64,000 nt of DNA. It comes from Macrocybe gigantea. Lineage: Eukaryota > Basidiomycota > Agaricomycetes > Agaricales > Callistosporiaceae. Both the position numbers and the translations under genes were made by a program. The notes under the pieces are model-generated. The model saw nothing but the letters and a program-made list of their open reading frames with translations. It had not been told where the DNA came from and ran no database searches. Positions 34,201-44,725 of this stretch are shown piece after piece (positions within the stretch are counted from its first letter, which is position 1; every line of letters starts with the position of its first letter). The DNA lies in assembly GCA_011319805.1 (NCBI GenBank), contig SJRY01000278.1, forward strand, positions 1 through 64,000, read 5' to 3'.

Positions 34201-34970
34201 GGACTTATGACCGGAAACAGAAGCCCGCCTGAGAGTATCATGAGGGTGATCAAGTCTGGCTGGAAGGGATGAACATCACAACTGACCGGCCAACTGATAA
34301 GCTTAACAATAAACATTTTAGTCCATTCAAAGTCAAACAGTGAATTGGAGACTCAGCATATGAACTCAAATTACCAGAACACTGGAGAATTCATCCCATC
34401 TGAAACAAGTCTGAGCTCACCCTGTACATGGCACCAGTGTTTCTACAACAAAAAGTGGTAATGATTCTTAAATAACCTCCTCCTATCATTGTGGAAGGAG
34501 AGAGACAATATGAAGTAGAGGCTGTAATAAATTTCCAATGGAACAGAGGAAAATTACAGTACAGAATACATTGGAAAGGATACCCTCTAGAAGACGCTAC
34601 TTGGGAACCCGCCGAGAATGTCAATGAAGATGTGCTGAATGCAGTCACGAAATTTCATCGTGAGAACCCCAAGGCGCCATCTCTAGAGAAAGGGCAGCGT
34701 CAGTTGCTGCCCAGACCTGCACCGAAGAAAGTAATATGCACCCACCTCCATCAATCCCAATCACTGAAGGTCCTCTTTGACCACATGGCTAATGAAGTCT
34801 GGGTCTACCCATGCGATCAGCAAATGAAGATGCTCCTGAAGAAGAGGACCCTTACCGGCTGGATGGTGGACCTGAAAGAAGTTGAAGACTGCTTGGACGC
34901 AGCCTGGCAAGCGTGGCAGCAATGTTGGAATCAGAAAATCATAGGTGAGAATGAGTGCCAGGAGAACTAA
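31216..34970 (+). pseudogene. Pol of copy A: protease, reverse transcriptase, RNase H, integrase, chromodomain
   Basis: Protease DTGYTRSCID near 31266. Reverse transcriptase from about 31890 (YPLTLDEQKQLDAF), with FFRLTNSPATFQT and the intact catalytic YMDD at 32341-32352. RNase H follows (EVDALNYAIRGVLSQE, TDHKNLEYF). Integrase core from about 33670 (VDRFTKGAKFIP, ISDRGQQF, HPQTDRQMERVN), then a GPY-like segment. The chromodomain is at 34505-34625 (YEVEAVINFQWNRGKLQYRI, HWKGYPLEDATWEP). Stops, often TGA for CGA or TGG, lie near 31551, 31963, 32157, 32757, 34231 and elsewhere. The chromodomain would direct integration to marked chromatin. Confidence 0.85.
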
Positions 34971-35015
34971 AAGGATGATGAAGAAGAAGAACATGATTGT
35001 GAGGACACAATCCCT

Positions 35016-35024
35016 AAGAGGGGG
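35016..35024 (+). promoter_or_regulatory. Polypurine tract of copy A
   Basis: AAGAGGGGG, three bases before the right LTR, where plus-strand DNA synthesis would start. Confidence 0.7.
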
Positions 35025-35027
35025 TAA

Positions 35028-35444
35028 TGTTATGATTTCAGGACTAATCGTTATCTTGACGATAGGCACATGACTCAAAGAACCACATGACGAACACGTG
35101 ACAGAAACTGCGACATGACAAACAAGACATAATGTAACAACTCAAGGGAATCCTACAACAACGACACGTCAGCGCTGGTCAGGGTGAAGGGTTATTATAC
35201 AGCACTTGTAGGACAACATGTGGAGCACAGTCAAATCCTTACTCATGTAGACAAGGGCTTAGGGTTTCATGTAATACAAGGATAGCATAATCGTGGTCCA
35301 TGCTTGGTAGTCGTAATGTATAAATACCTAAATTGTATATGGTAGAACTCAGCTTCGAGCTGGCTAGTAATAGCATTCTCTTCCCCACCTCTCACCCTTG
35401 AGTTAGTTAGAGTGACTTGCATGCAGATATAGTTTTGTGTAGCA
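35028..35444 (+). repeat. Right LTR of copy A (417 bp)
   Basis: Same length and ends as 27743-28159. Differences such as CATGTG versus CACATG and GACTTG versus AACTCA are what two independent decays of CACGTG and CGACTCG would give. Confidence 0.92.
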
Positions 35445-35449
35445 TTCAT

Positions 35450-37806
35450 CAAAGGACTGAAATGCATCTGGGAATCATCAAAAGTTCCAGTACTAGGATA
35501 CATCATAGAAGAAGGGAAGGTGGAAATGGAACCAGAGAAGATCATAGCCATACAATCCTGGCCAACTCCAAAGATGAAGAAAGAACTACAAAAGTTCTTG
35601 GGATTCATGAACTTTTACCGACAATTCATCAAGGGATATGCAAAGGTCACTAAACCCCTGACAGAGTTGACTGGAAACAAAACATTCCAGTGGACAGACA
35701 AGCAACAGGATGCTTTCAAAGAGCTGATTCAACATATAACCTCAGCACCCATTCTAGCACTACCACAAACAGAAGGAAAATTCTGAGTTGAAACAGATGC
35801 CTCAGGATATGCCATCAGAATGGTACTATCACAGCAGCAGAAAGGACTATGGCATCCAATCACATTCATTTCAAGATGCATGACTCCAGCAGAGCAAAAC
35901 TATGAAATCTATGACAAGGAACTCCTTGCGATAATGGTCGCACTGAAAACATGGAGACAATACCTCCTAAAAGCTCGAGAGAAGTTCAAAATATTGACAG
36001 ATCACAAAAACCTATCATATTTCTGGAAACCACAGCAACTCAATTTGAGACAGACTGGCTGGTATCTGAAATTACAGGAATATGACTATGAACTATGATA
36101 CATACTAGGAAAGGCTAATGGAAAAGCAGATGTCCTGTCACGGATGGCAGGATATGAAGAAAACCTAGCAGAGAAGGATGATATACAAATGATCAAAGAA
36201 GCAGCATTCATTCAACATCTGGAAGAGAATAATGAACAAGACTTCAAATTTATGATGTTCGAGGATAACACCCATGAAGAAAAGAAGCAGAAAATAATGA
36301 GGCAATACAAACAAGAGGAATTACGATGATCGAATCCTCAAGGATAGAACAAATTCAACAATACACATAAAGGGAGACGATTGTAACAATAGGACTGAAG
36401 GAAAAACCACACTGGTTCACAGAAGAAGACCACATTGTATACGTAGGAGGAAAAATCTACATTCCTCCAGACAATAAACTGAAGGAAGACATCATGTTTG
36501 AACACCATGACACACCCATCAGAGGACACCCAGGACAATACCACATATACGAGCTCATAAACCACACCTATTGGTGGCCATCAATGTTAACAGATATCAA
36601 GAAGTATGTCAATGGATGTGAAATATGTCAGCAAAACAAAATCATCTGACAAAAGAAACATGCACCCCTACACCCACACAAGGTCCCACAGCAACTATAG
36701 GAAGATATCAGAGTAGACCTCATAGGACCACTACCCAGCTCGAATGGCTTTAATGCTATCACCACAGTCACAGACTGCCTAATCAAGATGATCCACCTAG
36801 TTCCCATAAAGACTGAACTCACAGCAGAAGGTCTTGCATAACTATATCGAGACAATATGTGGTGGCTTCACGGAATCCCATGAAAGATCATCAGTGATCG
36901 AGGACCCCAATTCACAGCGAGATTCATGACAGCACTTCTAAAACTACTCAGAACAAAGCAAAATTTATCAATGGCCTATCACCCACAGACAGATGGATAG
37001 GTGGAACGATCCCACCAAGAAACAGAAGCCTTCCTCAGAAGCTTCACAAACAACTTACAGGATGATTGGGCAGAATGGATAGCAATCACAGAATACTAGT
37101 ACAATGACAAAGCACACCAGGGAACGAAGGAGACACCATTCTACCTCAACTATGGAATGCACCCTGGAAGGAAGAACCACAGATGACAGAAGGGAATAAC
37201 CTGGCAGTGAAGGACTTCATCAAAAGAATGAACCAAATACAGAAAGAAGCAAACGTTGTGCTGCAGTATGCACAAACATGGGCTAAAGACAATTATAATA
37301 CAAGGTGAAAACCAGCCTGTGAATACAAGAAAGGAGATCGAGTATGGCTCAAAGCCACCAATATCATAGTCAATTGACCATCAGAGAAGTTATCGGCACT
37401 CCGATACAGACCATTCAAGATGGTTGAAAAGAAAGGAGCCTTGGTATATCACCTGGAACTCCCAGCATCATGGCAGCTGATACACCCCGTGTTCAATGAA
37501 ACACTGCTCATGCCCTACAAAGGACTCCGTTTTAAGATACAAGAGCGACCATTGCTGCCACCCCCTGAAATCATAAATGATGAAGAAGAGTATGAGATAG
37601 AAGAAATTCTAAAAAGGAAGAAACAAGGAAGGGGAATACTATTCCTAGTCAAATGGAAAGGATACGGACATGAAGAGAATACATGGATCAAAGAGAAAGA
37701 ACTGGGGAATGCATAGCAAGCTCTAGACCACTTCCTAAAGAAGACTGCAAACCAGGATAAAAGGATCATGACAAGAGGGAAGAAGACCAAAAATCACACA
37801 TCATGA
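35450..37806 (+). pseudogene. Pol of copy B, part 2: reverse transcriptase end, RNase H, integrase, chromodomain
   Basis: Resumes at once after the TTCAT duplication with the thumb region (IKGLKCIWES-type residues, KELQKFLGFMNFYRQF). RNase H follows (ETDASGYAIR, YEIYDKELLAIMVAL). The integrase zinc finger (EHHDTPIRGHPGQYH...CEICQ) is near 36500-36630, and the catalytic core includes VDLIGPLP and ISDRGPQF. The chromodomain is near 37580-37716 (EYEIEEILKRKKQGRG, LVKWKGYGHEENTW). A TAG at 37714-37716 (CAG in related copies) precedes the original stop, TGA at 37804-37806. Confidence 0.85.
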
Positions 37807-38201
37807 CCACCAACGCCCTCATCAGCATCAACAGCAGTAATGACAGCTGTGCACCTACCCCCAACTGCCCAAATGACTATGAGAATCTAGCAAGGATTCT
37901 CAATGGCAGTGACTACATGGACCCCCTTGCCATCACACTTGGCATATACATGCACTACATTATGACTGTCTGCACACACCTCTGGACTGGGTGAACCCCT
38001 GATGGGACTGGCCCCACTGCAGCTGAACGTATCACACTTCGCAAGGCAATAGAAATGCTTCGCACAGAAAACCAGCGACTTAAACTCCTCACCACCACAC
38101 TCCATCACATCTGTGCCTATAACAAAGAGCTCATTCATACATGGGCCCCGCATGCTGCGACTGCCTAGGAGACCAATAACAGATAGGGACAGCTAGACTA
38201 A
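37803..38201 (+). pseudogene. Third ORF of copy B
   Basis: 399 bp, ATG overlapping the pol stop (ATGA). A TGA at about 37993 replaces the CGA of copy D, and a TAG replaces TGG near 38166. Otherwise it aligns end to end with 61801-62199. Confidence 0.75.
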
Positions 38202-38230
38202 GGTGTTTCACAAGGACACGAATCGGGTGA

Positions 38231-38550
38231 TGTTACAGATGCTGCCCAAAGGACCATTCAATTTCTTATCTTATCTTTCCTATATCCCTTATCTTCCCTA
38301 TCATGCTGCGCAGTGTGCAGCCATCGAGTCATTTCACTTTCCTAGTCATTCTGGGTCATCTTCTTCCAGTCTTACTCATCTGCAGTCTACAGCATTGCAC
38401 AGCCCATGGTCCATGCTCAAGTACTGTAATGTATATAAGGACTCCCAGATATACCAGTAGCGCTAGGCTTAATATTCCTTTTGCCATTATCTCAAGACCA
38501 CTCTCACACTTAGTCTGCCTGAGTCCTTCTGAGATTCGTCTAGCCTAACA
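38231..38550 (+). repeat. Right LTR of copy B (320 bp)
   Basis: TGTTACAG...CTAACA, same length as the left LTR. The purine tract just before it (GAATCGGGTGA) lacks the TAAAGAGA seen in copies C and D. Confidence 0.9.
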
Positions 38551-38569
38551 CATTTCAGACTTCTGGTAC

Positions 38570-39440
38570 TTGTTGACAAAGCTTATAAATATAAAGCTTT
38601 AGATGTTATCTCATCATCCTCCAACAGATGGCTTGAGTGAATAGACAAATAAAATAGTTAATCAATTACTTCATTACTGCATTGACCAGTCTCAGCATGG
38701 ATAGATAGCAGCCTCGCTCCAAATTCATTTCCAAATGATGAACACAGTTAATAAGTTAATAGATTTCTCATTATTTCAGTTGCATCTAGGCTGATCACCC
38801 TATGTAGTGCCCATGCTAATGCTCAATAAGGATAGTGAGAGGTCAAAAGATGTAAATAAAGATGTAAACACATTCTTGCAAGACCTTGTAGTGTGAACTT
38901 GGGAGGTAAATGCAAAGATTGCACAAGTAGCCCAGCAAAATTCCAGAATTCCTGAGAAAAACTTTTAAAATTAGAAAAAAAGTTATGCTTACTATAAAAC
39001 ATCACAGGTGTGAATATTATAAGAAAGAAAAAGATTATGTCATAAAGTTTATACCTTATTACAATGGACCTTACTATATTATTGAAACATGGCTTGAATA
39101 CTCTATATACACTCAATTTACTGAACAGCTTCAATATTTATCCAACATTTTATATCTCAGAATTCAAGCCTTATCATATAAATAATGATAAAGAATTCCC
39201 TGTGTAACAACTTGAACGACTAGCACCTATGATAACAGATAACAGACAGAAGGAGTAGGAAATTGAGAGAATCATTGATAAATGATGAAGAGGCTAGAGT
39301 TTCCAATATCTCGTTCAATAGTGCAGATATGAATATGAGAATGACACCTGGCTACCAGATTGTAAAGTCAAAGATTGCAATGTGCTTGATTATTGGATGA
39401 AGGAGAAGGAGAGAAATGATCATGAACTATGCCAGTAGCT
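38570..39440 (+). pseudogene. Older Gypsy integrase and chromodomain relic
   Basis: AT-rich and full of stops. The plus strand still shows integrase C-terminal signatures of another Gypsy family: HHPPTDGLSE near 38622 and NTVNKSTDFS in a shifted frame near 38740, then a chromodomain end (EYENDTWLPDCKVKDCNVLD) near 39330-39395. It may belong with the minus-strand protease relic at 20867-22330. Confidence 0.5.
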
Positions 39441-40350
39441 TTTCTCTGAACATGCCATCTGGGATTTTTGATGCACCCATGCTTGTATTTTAGAGGTGGA
39501 GAGGGTGTAAGCAGGGCTTACCTTAGGAGAGGAGGCTCAGATTGGATCACCTGACTGTAATGCTGACTAAGCCATGTATATAGGCAGATTCCTCTATTTG
39601 TACTGACCTCATCCTGAATCCACGTATTCCTACTATTCTTGAGCCCATTCCCTGTTCAGTGTTGCATGCCTAGGAGCTTCCATCTTTATAAGAATAGTAA
39701 TTTCAAAGGAACTAAAGCAATAATAACTTCTATATAAAGTCAGAAATACTAATTTCAAGTCTTGACATAAGGGCACTATAGCTCTTCAAAACTATGCTGG
39801 GGCTAAATACCAGTATTGCTGAGATTAAGATATTTAGTGCTATAGTCTTATCAATTTATTGCTTTGACAAGACTTCACTACATAAGATGTGCTAGTTGAA
39901 AACTGCCACTATATTAGGAATTATGCATTCCAAGGAAAGAAAAAAAAAGCATATCTCTGTAATATATATATGGCTAATCCAACACCAGTTATACAAGAGC
40001 AAATTGGATTCAAACCTACAGCAGGCTAAGTTGAAGCTTATATGATGAATATGTAGGAGATTGCAATAACCCGAGAGACCAAGATGGAGGAAATTATACA
40101 GCCACTGCTGTTAACATATCAGAGTGCGGAAATTCCAAAAACGTCTCAGAAGAATGTCCCCTTGCATTTTTAAATATGTGCCAAATCACTTCCTGTGCAA
40201 CTCCTCATCCGGCAAGATATCTTCCACGTCCCGTTCTCCATCGATAGCCCGTAATATTAGTCTCCCCTTAGAATACAAGACCGAGCGAGAAGCAAAATTG
40301 GAAAAATCGGTGTCACGATGTCGAGTCGCGGATCGTGGAGTTATTCGCCC
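39441..40350. other. AT-rich debris grading into the 3' flank of the zinc-finger gene
   Basis: No convincing genes. 39441-40120 is AT-rich and likely transposon remnant. From about 40150 base composition rises toward that of the host genes, and the sequence is probably the 3' UTR of the minus-strand gene ending at 40355. Confidence 0.4.
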
Positions 40351-40354
40351 CAAT

Positions 40355-42162
40355 CTAGAAGCGGGGAAGGTTTTTTCGTCCTTCACCAAGGAGATCCTGT
40401 TGATTGGGGAGGGCGAATGCCGAAAGCGATTTGCTTTCTTCGCCGTCCAAACGCCAGATATTCCCGATAGGCGAACCGGTCACCGAATCATCACCGCTGT
40501 GAGTGCGGGGGAAGCTAGTCGCCTTGGTACTCGGCTCGTCGTACTCGTCTAACGATAAATCAGCAGAGGACGACGATGTTGGTGATAGGGTGGGCGACTG
40601 AATAATGTCCTGGAGGAACGACGGTAACAAGGGGGCTGGTGCCTGTAGAGAAGGGGGATGATAGACATCTGGTCCGGTGCTGTAAAGCGGTGATGGCGTG
40701 CGATGCCCAGACGTTTGGTAAATCGGTTTATCTGAGTATTGTGTGTCACACTGAGGCTGTGGGCGATGGACAGCAATGGGCGCGCGTAAGGGAGCGGGCT
40801 CGACGAAGGGATGCTTTTGCTGGGAGGGACTCAAGGAATTCGAACGAGGTTCCCGTGAAACATGCTCTTGGGCGCCGAGTTGCATACCGCTGGGAGCCTG
40901 CGCGACATTCGAGTCTTGCCTCTGCACATGGGCTGGGGACTGGACGTCCGTCTCAGCCGGAGCCTGAGCTTGCGAAAGGACAGACGTCAAGAGAGCAATG
41001 CGCTCAGCCTGAACAGCTGCCGAAATTGAATCGCCATTCCCCTCGGCGTCTGAATACCAGGAAAGTCAGAGGGAGCTATTGGCGAAGCAGGCTAACCACG
41101 TACATGGAAGGCAGGTCTGACAGACCTTGCGGCGCCTCCAGTTCAAGTAGTTACACTTCGTGCAGATCCAATCGCCAGGTTGCTATATAGAGGAAAGGGT
41201 TGGATGTGTTTCCTTTTTCTTAAAAGAGAAAAGAGAACGCATACATGAGAGATAGGCCCACGGTTGCCGGTATTCAGAATTGGTGGTTGCTTAAAAGGAT
41301 GGTCAAATATCGTACGGCGCTCAAAGCCGACCAAACCCACCGGCATACCAACGAGATTACCCGGTCGAATCTGGCCCTGTTCAGGAAGAGGCTCATTGTC
41401 GGGCCAGTACATGATACAAGGCGACGACGGATCTCTGGAAATATTCCGGACACTACCTCCCACTGCAAATGCGCGCCCGGAAGGTGTCAGAAGGGGATGT
41501 GCATTCTTGGACTGGACGGCCAGCAGTGCCGCTTGCTGGGAATACGTGTACGCTGAGGAGTGTTTGGTTGTAGGCGGCGGTGTGACGTTGCTGGCGGGAA
41601 TAGAGGCGAAACGGGGAGACGAGACCGTCCGAACGGGCTGCTGAGACTGAGAATTTTGTGCTGAAACGGTCCCATTCCCCGATCGTGGGCATCCGCACCC
41701 GATGCAGGACAGATTGCGTCTGTGAAGAATCATGCAAGGAAAGGAAGAAGTCAGCATGATGAACGTAGAAATGATAAGACAGAACGACGAGAGTCTTATG
41801 AGCGGGAGCAAATGCATTGCTGACAGATCACTTACCCAAAGTTGTGAGCGGCGCAATTCGGCAAGCTACATCTGTGGAGAAGGTGTTCAGTTGAAAATTC
41901 GAAATTCAATATGATCGGGACGGTGAGACAAGCGCGAAAATAGATCGCGATATGACATAGGAGCCGAGAGGTGGATTGAATTGTGAATTTGAACCTACAT
42001 CCAATCTCCAAACCTGAAGTTGAGCCTGGGGTTCGGAGGGTTGCTCGAGATCGTATACTCGCCGGTGTCTAGACCAGAAGGAGGCGAAACAAGCTTGGAG
42101 CTGTCGGAGCACGCCCGGAACATACGTTTCTCGGGAGTTGGGAGATTCGGCTGGAGGGACAT
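40355..42162 (-). CDS. RanBP2-type zinc-finger protein (two fingers)
   Basis: Five exons: 42162-41999, 41871-41836, 41719-41245, 41182-41104 and 41049-40355, all with GT-AG introns and keeping one frame; 482 residues from ATG 42162 (MSLQPNLPTPEK) to TAG. Finger 1 (residues 52-75) reads GDWICSLPNCAAHNFG then RNLSCIGC, with Cys 56, 61, 72, 75. Finger 2 (228-249) reads GDWICTKCNYLNWRRRKVCQ then TC, with Cys 232, 235, 246, 249. Such fingers bind single-stranded RNA or ubiquitin in other proteins; the W and N around the first pair fit RNA-binding types. The C-terminal 230 residues are Ser/Pro/Gln-rich and probably disordered. The RNA-binding role is inference. It could end differently if a further 3' intron exists. 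Confidence 0.8.
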
Positions 42163-42717
42163 GGGGCATTAGCAAATACAAAAAATTAAAAATCAAATTT
42201 TCGACGGCGGAGGACATACTGCAGTGGCGTTTAGGAGGAAAGGTCGGAGTTTATGAAAGGTCTCGAGCTCGCTCTCCACGGCGGCCTCGACAGAGACAGA
42301 TAGACGTAGAAGAGCGAGGGCGGTGGAGGCCTGGAGGAATGTGAGTGAACACATGATATATGACGGAATGATTGGGGTGAATGGTCAAAGGAATGAAAAA
42401 AAAAGAACGAAACATGACAAAAATGCTAGGGTAGAGGGGGCGTGGTTTTTGAAACTGCCATTCCGTGAACTGCGTGGAATTGTTTTTATGGATCAAATTA
42501 AATGGACGCGCACGAGATCAAAATTGAAGTCATCTCGGTGCCTCAATCAAGCACGTGATGTAGCGCGCGTAAAGCCCCTCGCCCGAAAAAAAGATTGGAA
42601 AGAAAATTGGACCTACTTCCTCCGGTGTTCTGAACACGACCCAAATGCTGCTTGGAGGCTGCCCCGGTAATCTTCGCGAGAGGTCCACAAACTTTCAGGC
42701 ACAGGCAGGCCAGACGA

Positions 42718-43317
42718 CTAGGATCGGACGTCAATATCGGGACGGGGTACGTGTAATGACAGGGAAAGTACACCACGCGATTGAAACACGGTTGATAGGA
42801 AAGGTTGCGGCGGTGTAGGTAAATTATACATCTGAGCATTGACAAGAGTGATTCAGCACATTATTTCCAGCCGTGATCGGACAATCACAGTACTCACCCG
42901 AATTACACGAGAATGAGTCGCTATCACAGGTCGCGGAAATGGTGATCTTGAGATATTGGAGCAAGGACTGCATTCGCAAGGCGAGAAAATGGAAAGGTCA
43001 AAAGCCTGACGCTTAGGAGAGAAGGTATCGATGATAATAGGGATATCATCTTCATCGAAGCTGGAATATGACATAGCGAAGGTGGCAGCAGAGTCAGACT
43101 GATGATGTCGGATGCAGTCGGTTAGAGGGTTGAACATGGTCGACGGCGTCAGGGATGACGAAGTATGAGAGCCAAAGGCAGAGGTTTGAAGACGAACGGA
43201 AACATTGTCGAAGCCGCTGTGTTCTGAGCGATGGTCGGCAACTTTCATAGTGGAGGTGCTGTATAGAGTGTGGGGAATGGACGTGTCTTTATGAGAATGC
43301 GTAGGCGATGCAAGCAT
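42718..43317 (-). CDS. Small hypothetical protein, two exons
   Basis: Exon 43317-42898, intron 42897-42832 (GTGAGT...CAG), exon 42831-42718, giving about 177 residues from the upstream ATG (MLASPTHSHKD); an internal ATG at 43248 (MKVADHRSE) would give 154. The protein is Ser/Thr/Pro-rich with a short acidic patch (FDEDDIPIIID) and a Cys-containing stretch (FSPCECSPCSN). No known domain. The clean intron in the same frame and a plausible short last exon are the main support. An upstream exon cannot be excluded. Confidence 0.45.
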
Positions 43318-44218
43318 GAATGTTGCGAGGTTGAAAAAGAGATATATCAAGAATGATGAGAGATCCCCGTACCGACGTTAACCCAACGTAGGAAGCGGAA
43401 TTCCCGCTGTAGACAACAGAAGCAGAAGAAGGTGACTTCTAGAGAGGCACACGACAAAGGTAAATTTGCAAGGAAGCCCGTCAAGAAGACTTTGGTGGTC
43501 AATGCTTCGGTAAAGTGTGATTAATTATGAGGACGTCGCAAAAGCTGATGAGATCGTCGAGGACAGCAGAACAGGAAGCGTCGAGTGAGCGTCAAACGAT
43601 GGAATAAGAAAAAAAATGGCAGCTGAGCTAGAGCGCGTGTCGCGCGGACATGAAACGGTATTTGAGAAGGGGTGGATCGGGCGGACATGGCAAGGTAATC
43701 TGCGATCTGACAATGCATGCCGGCTAATCGTAAAGCGCTTTGACAGTGCGAATCTCTCTCCTTTGAAATTGCATTATCCAACCGTTCTGACTTGTCAGCG
43801 CCCACGCGTTTACCCAATGTTCTCATCCAGTGATGTTGCCAATGATGCAGTTCCAAAGTTCTTGTGTAGGCCTTGTTATCATCGTTCTAGATTTGTCTCC
43901 AGCATCGCGATAATGGGGAAGCCCAAGCGATGTCGCGGCAGCTTTCATAGACTTACATTCACCTCGGCTCCCGGCCGCGCCGAGCCACGCTGTCTTCTTC
44001 TATACTCCGATCGATGAATATCGGCGAGGACACGGGTCCGACCTCACCCAATCTGCGCATTCACCTGCCGGTTTGAGACCCGTGTCCTAGTAACTGGCAA
44101 TTCAATTTCTCTTCCACGTATTTCAGCTCGAATCAAGTCATATTGTGCTCTTCCATGAATCCGCGTGTCAAATTTGTCCAGACAGCTATATTAGAAGCGC
44201 AGGCCTTGAGTCGCTCTG
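43318..44218. other. Intergenic region of the gene island
   Basis: About 900 bp between minus-strand and plus-strand models. Open frames on both strands (for example 43616-44017 plus) overlap each other, lack domains and are not called. A poly(A)/T-rich patch near 43600-43615 is the only obvious feature. It likely holds promoter sequence for the gene at 43317. Confidence 0.35.
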
Positions 44219-44567
44219 ATGGGGCAGCCAATTACGCAAACACTGCGTTCATACGATGATGTAGCTTCTCATCCAATGGTAATTGCGAATTTCAAATCCT
44301 CGTCTCCACTTCCTCAAAACAAAATACCTCGCGTTGTGGTAAGAACAACCATGATCGTGATACATGATGACATCAACCCGTATTGTAGAGCTCATTTTAC
44401 CCGATCCACCGGTGCGAAATTCGAATGACCAATCGAAAAGCCACTCGATTCCGAAGGCGACCTCTCAATGGAGTAGGCCTGGCCCACAATACATCTCCCA
44501 TGATTTCACTTTGCGGAGACAGCCTGTTCGCATAGAGTCGAGATCGAAGCCAGCCGAGGGCTACTGA
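44219..44567 (+). CDS. Possible small two-exon gene (doubtful)
   Basis: ATG 44219 (MGQPITQTLRSYDDV) to 44338, intron 44339-44390 (GTAAGA...AG), then 44391-44567 gives 98 residues ending PAEGY. A different acceptor two bases upstream would change the frame. No domain is recognised. It may be chance, or the 3' UTR of the helicase gene that ends at 44726 on the other strand. Confidence 0.22.
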
Positions 44568-44725
44568 GGCCTGTGTAATCGAATTGATGGCGACTGTCCT
44601 TGATCAGACGGAGAGTGATCGTAGCGAATCGGCCAAAGATTTGCGAGGAGTAGGGCTGATGAAGCCCAGCGTGAAGTGGCATGCGGTTGCTAGAAATGTA
44701 TGTCACGAAGTGTTGTGTCCGAGGA

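Larger units (their letters stand above)
27743..35444 (+). mobile_element. Chromovirus copy A, full length, nested in copy B
   Basis: Two 417-bp LTRs (27743-28159, 35028-35444), TGTTATGA...GTAGCA, flanked by TTCAT at 27738-27742 and 35445-35449. Internal order: gag with a CCHC knuckle, protease, reverse transcriptase, RNase H, integrase, chromodomain. It differs from the B family in LTR and protein sequence. A Tc1-like element (30327-31204) splits the gag/protease region. The LTR pair differs mainly at former CpG sites. Removing the Tc1 leaves about 6.8 kb. Confidence 0.92.
24348..38550 (+). mobile_element. Chromovirus copy B, full length but decayed and split by copy A
   Basis: Two 320-bp LTRs (24348-24667 and 38231-38550) bracket a 5' ORF, gag, protease, reverse transcriptase, RNase H, integrase, chromodomain and a third ORF. 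Copy A (27743-35444) lies inside the reverse transcriptase. Many CGA codons are TGA. The flanks AATCA and CATTT do not match, so no target duplication is left. The purine tract before the right LTR lacks eight bases present in copies C and D. Confidence 0.9.

Noticed and set aside
24343..38555. Target-site duplication for copy B
   Set aside because: AATCA and CATTT do not match; the same search failed for D (GCTTA/TCTCT) and E (ATCAG/CATCA).
40639..41190. Long plus-strand open frames across 40.4-41.6 kb
   Set aside because: They lie antisense to the spliced zinc-finger gene, whose exons join in one frame and encode clear domains; the plus frames carry no domain.
43521..44017. Open frames on both strands in the intergenic region
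   Set aside because: They overlap antisense to each other, have no domain and no supporting splice structure.
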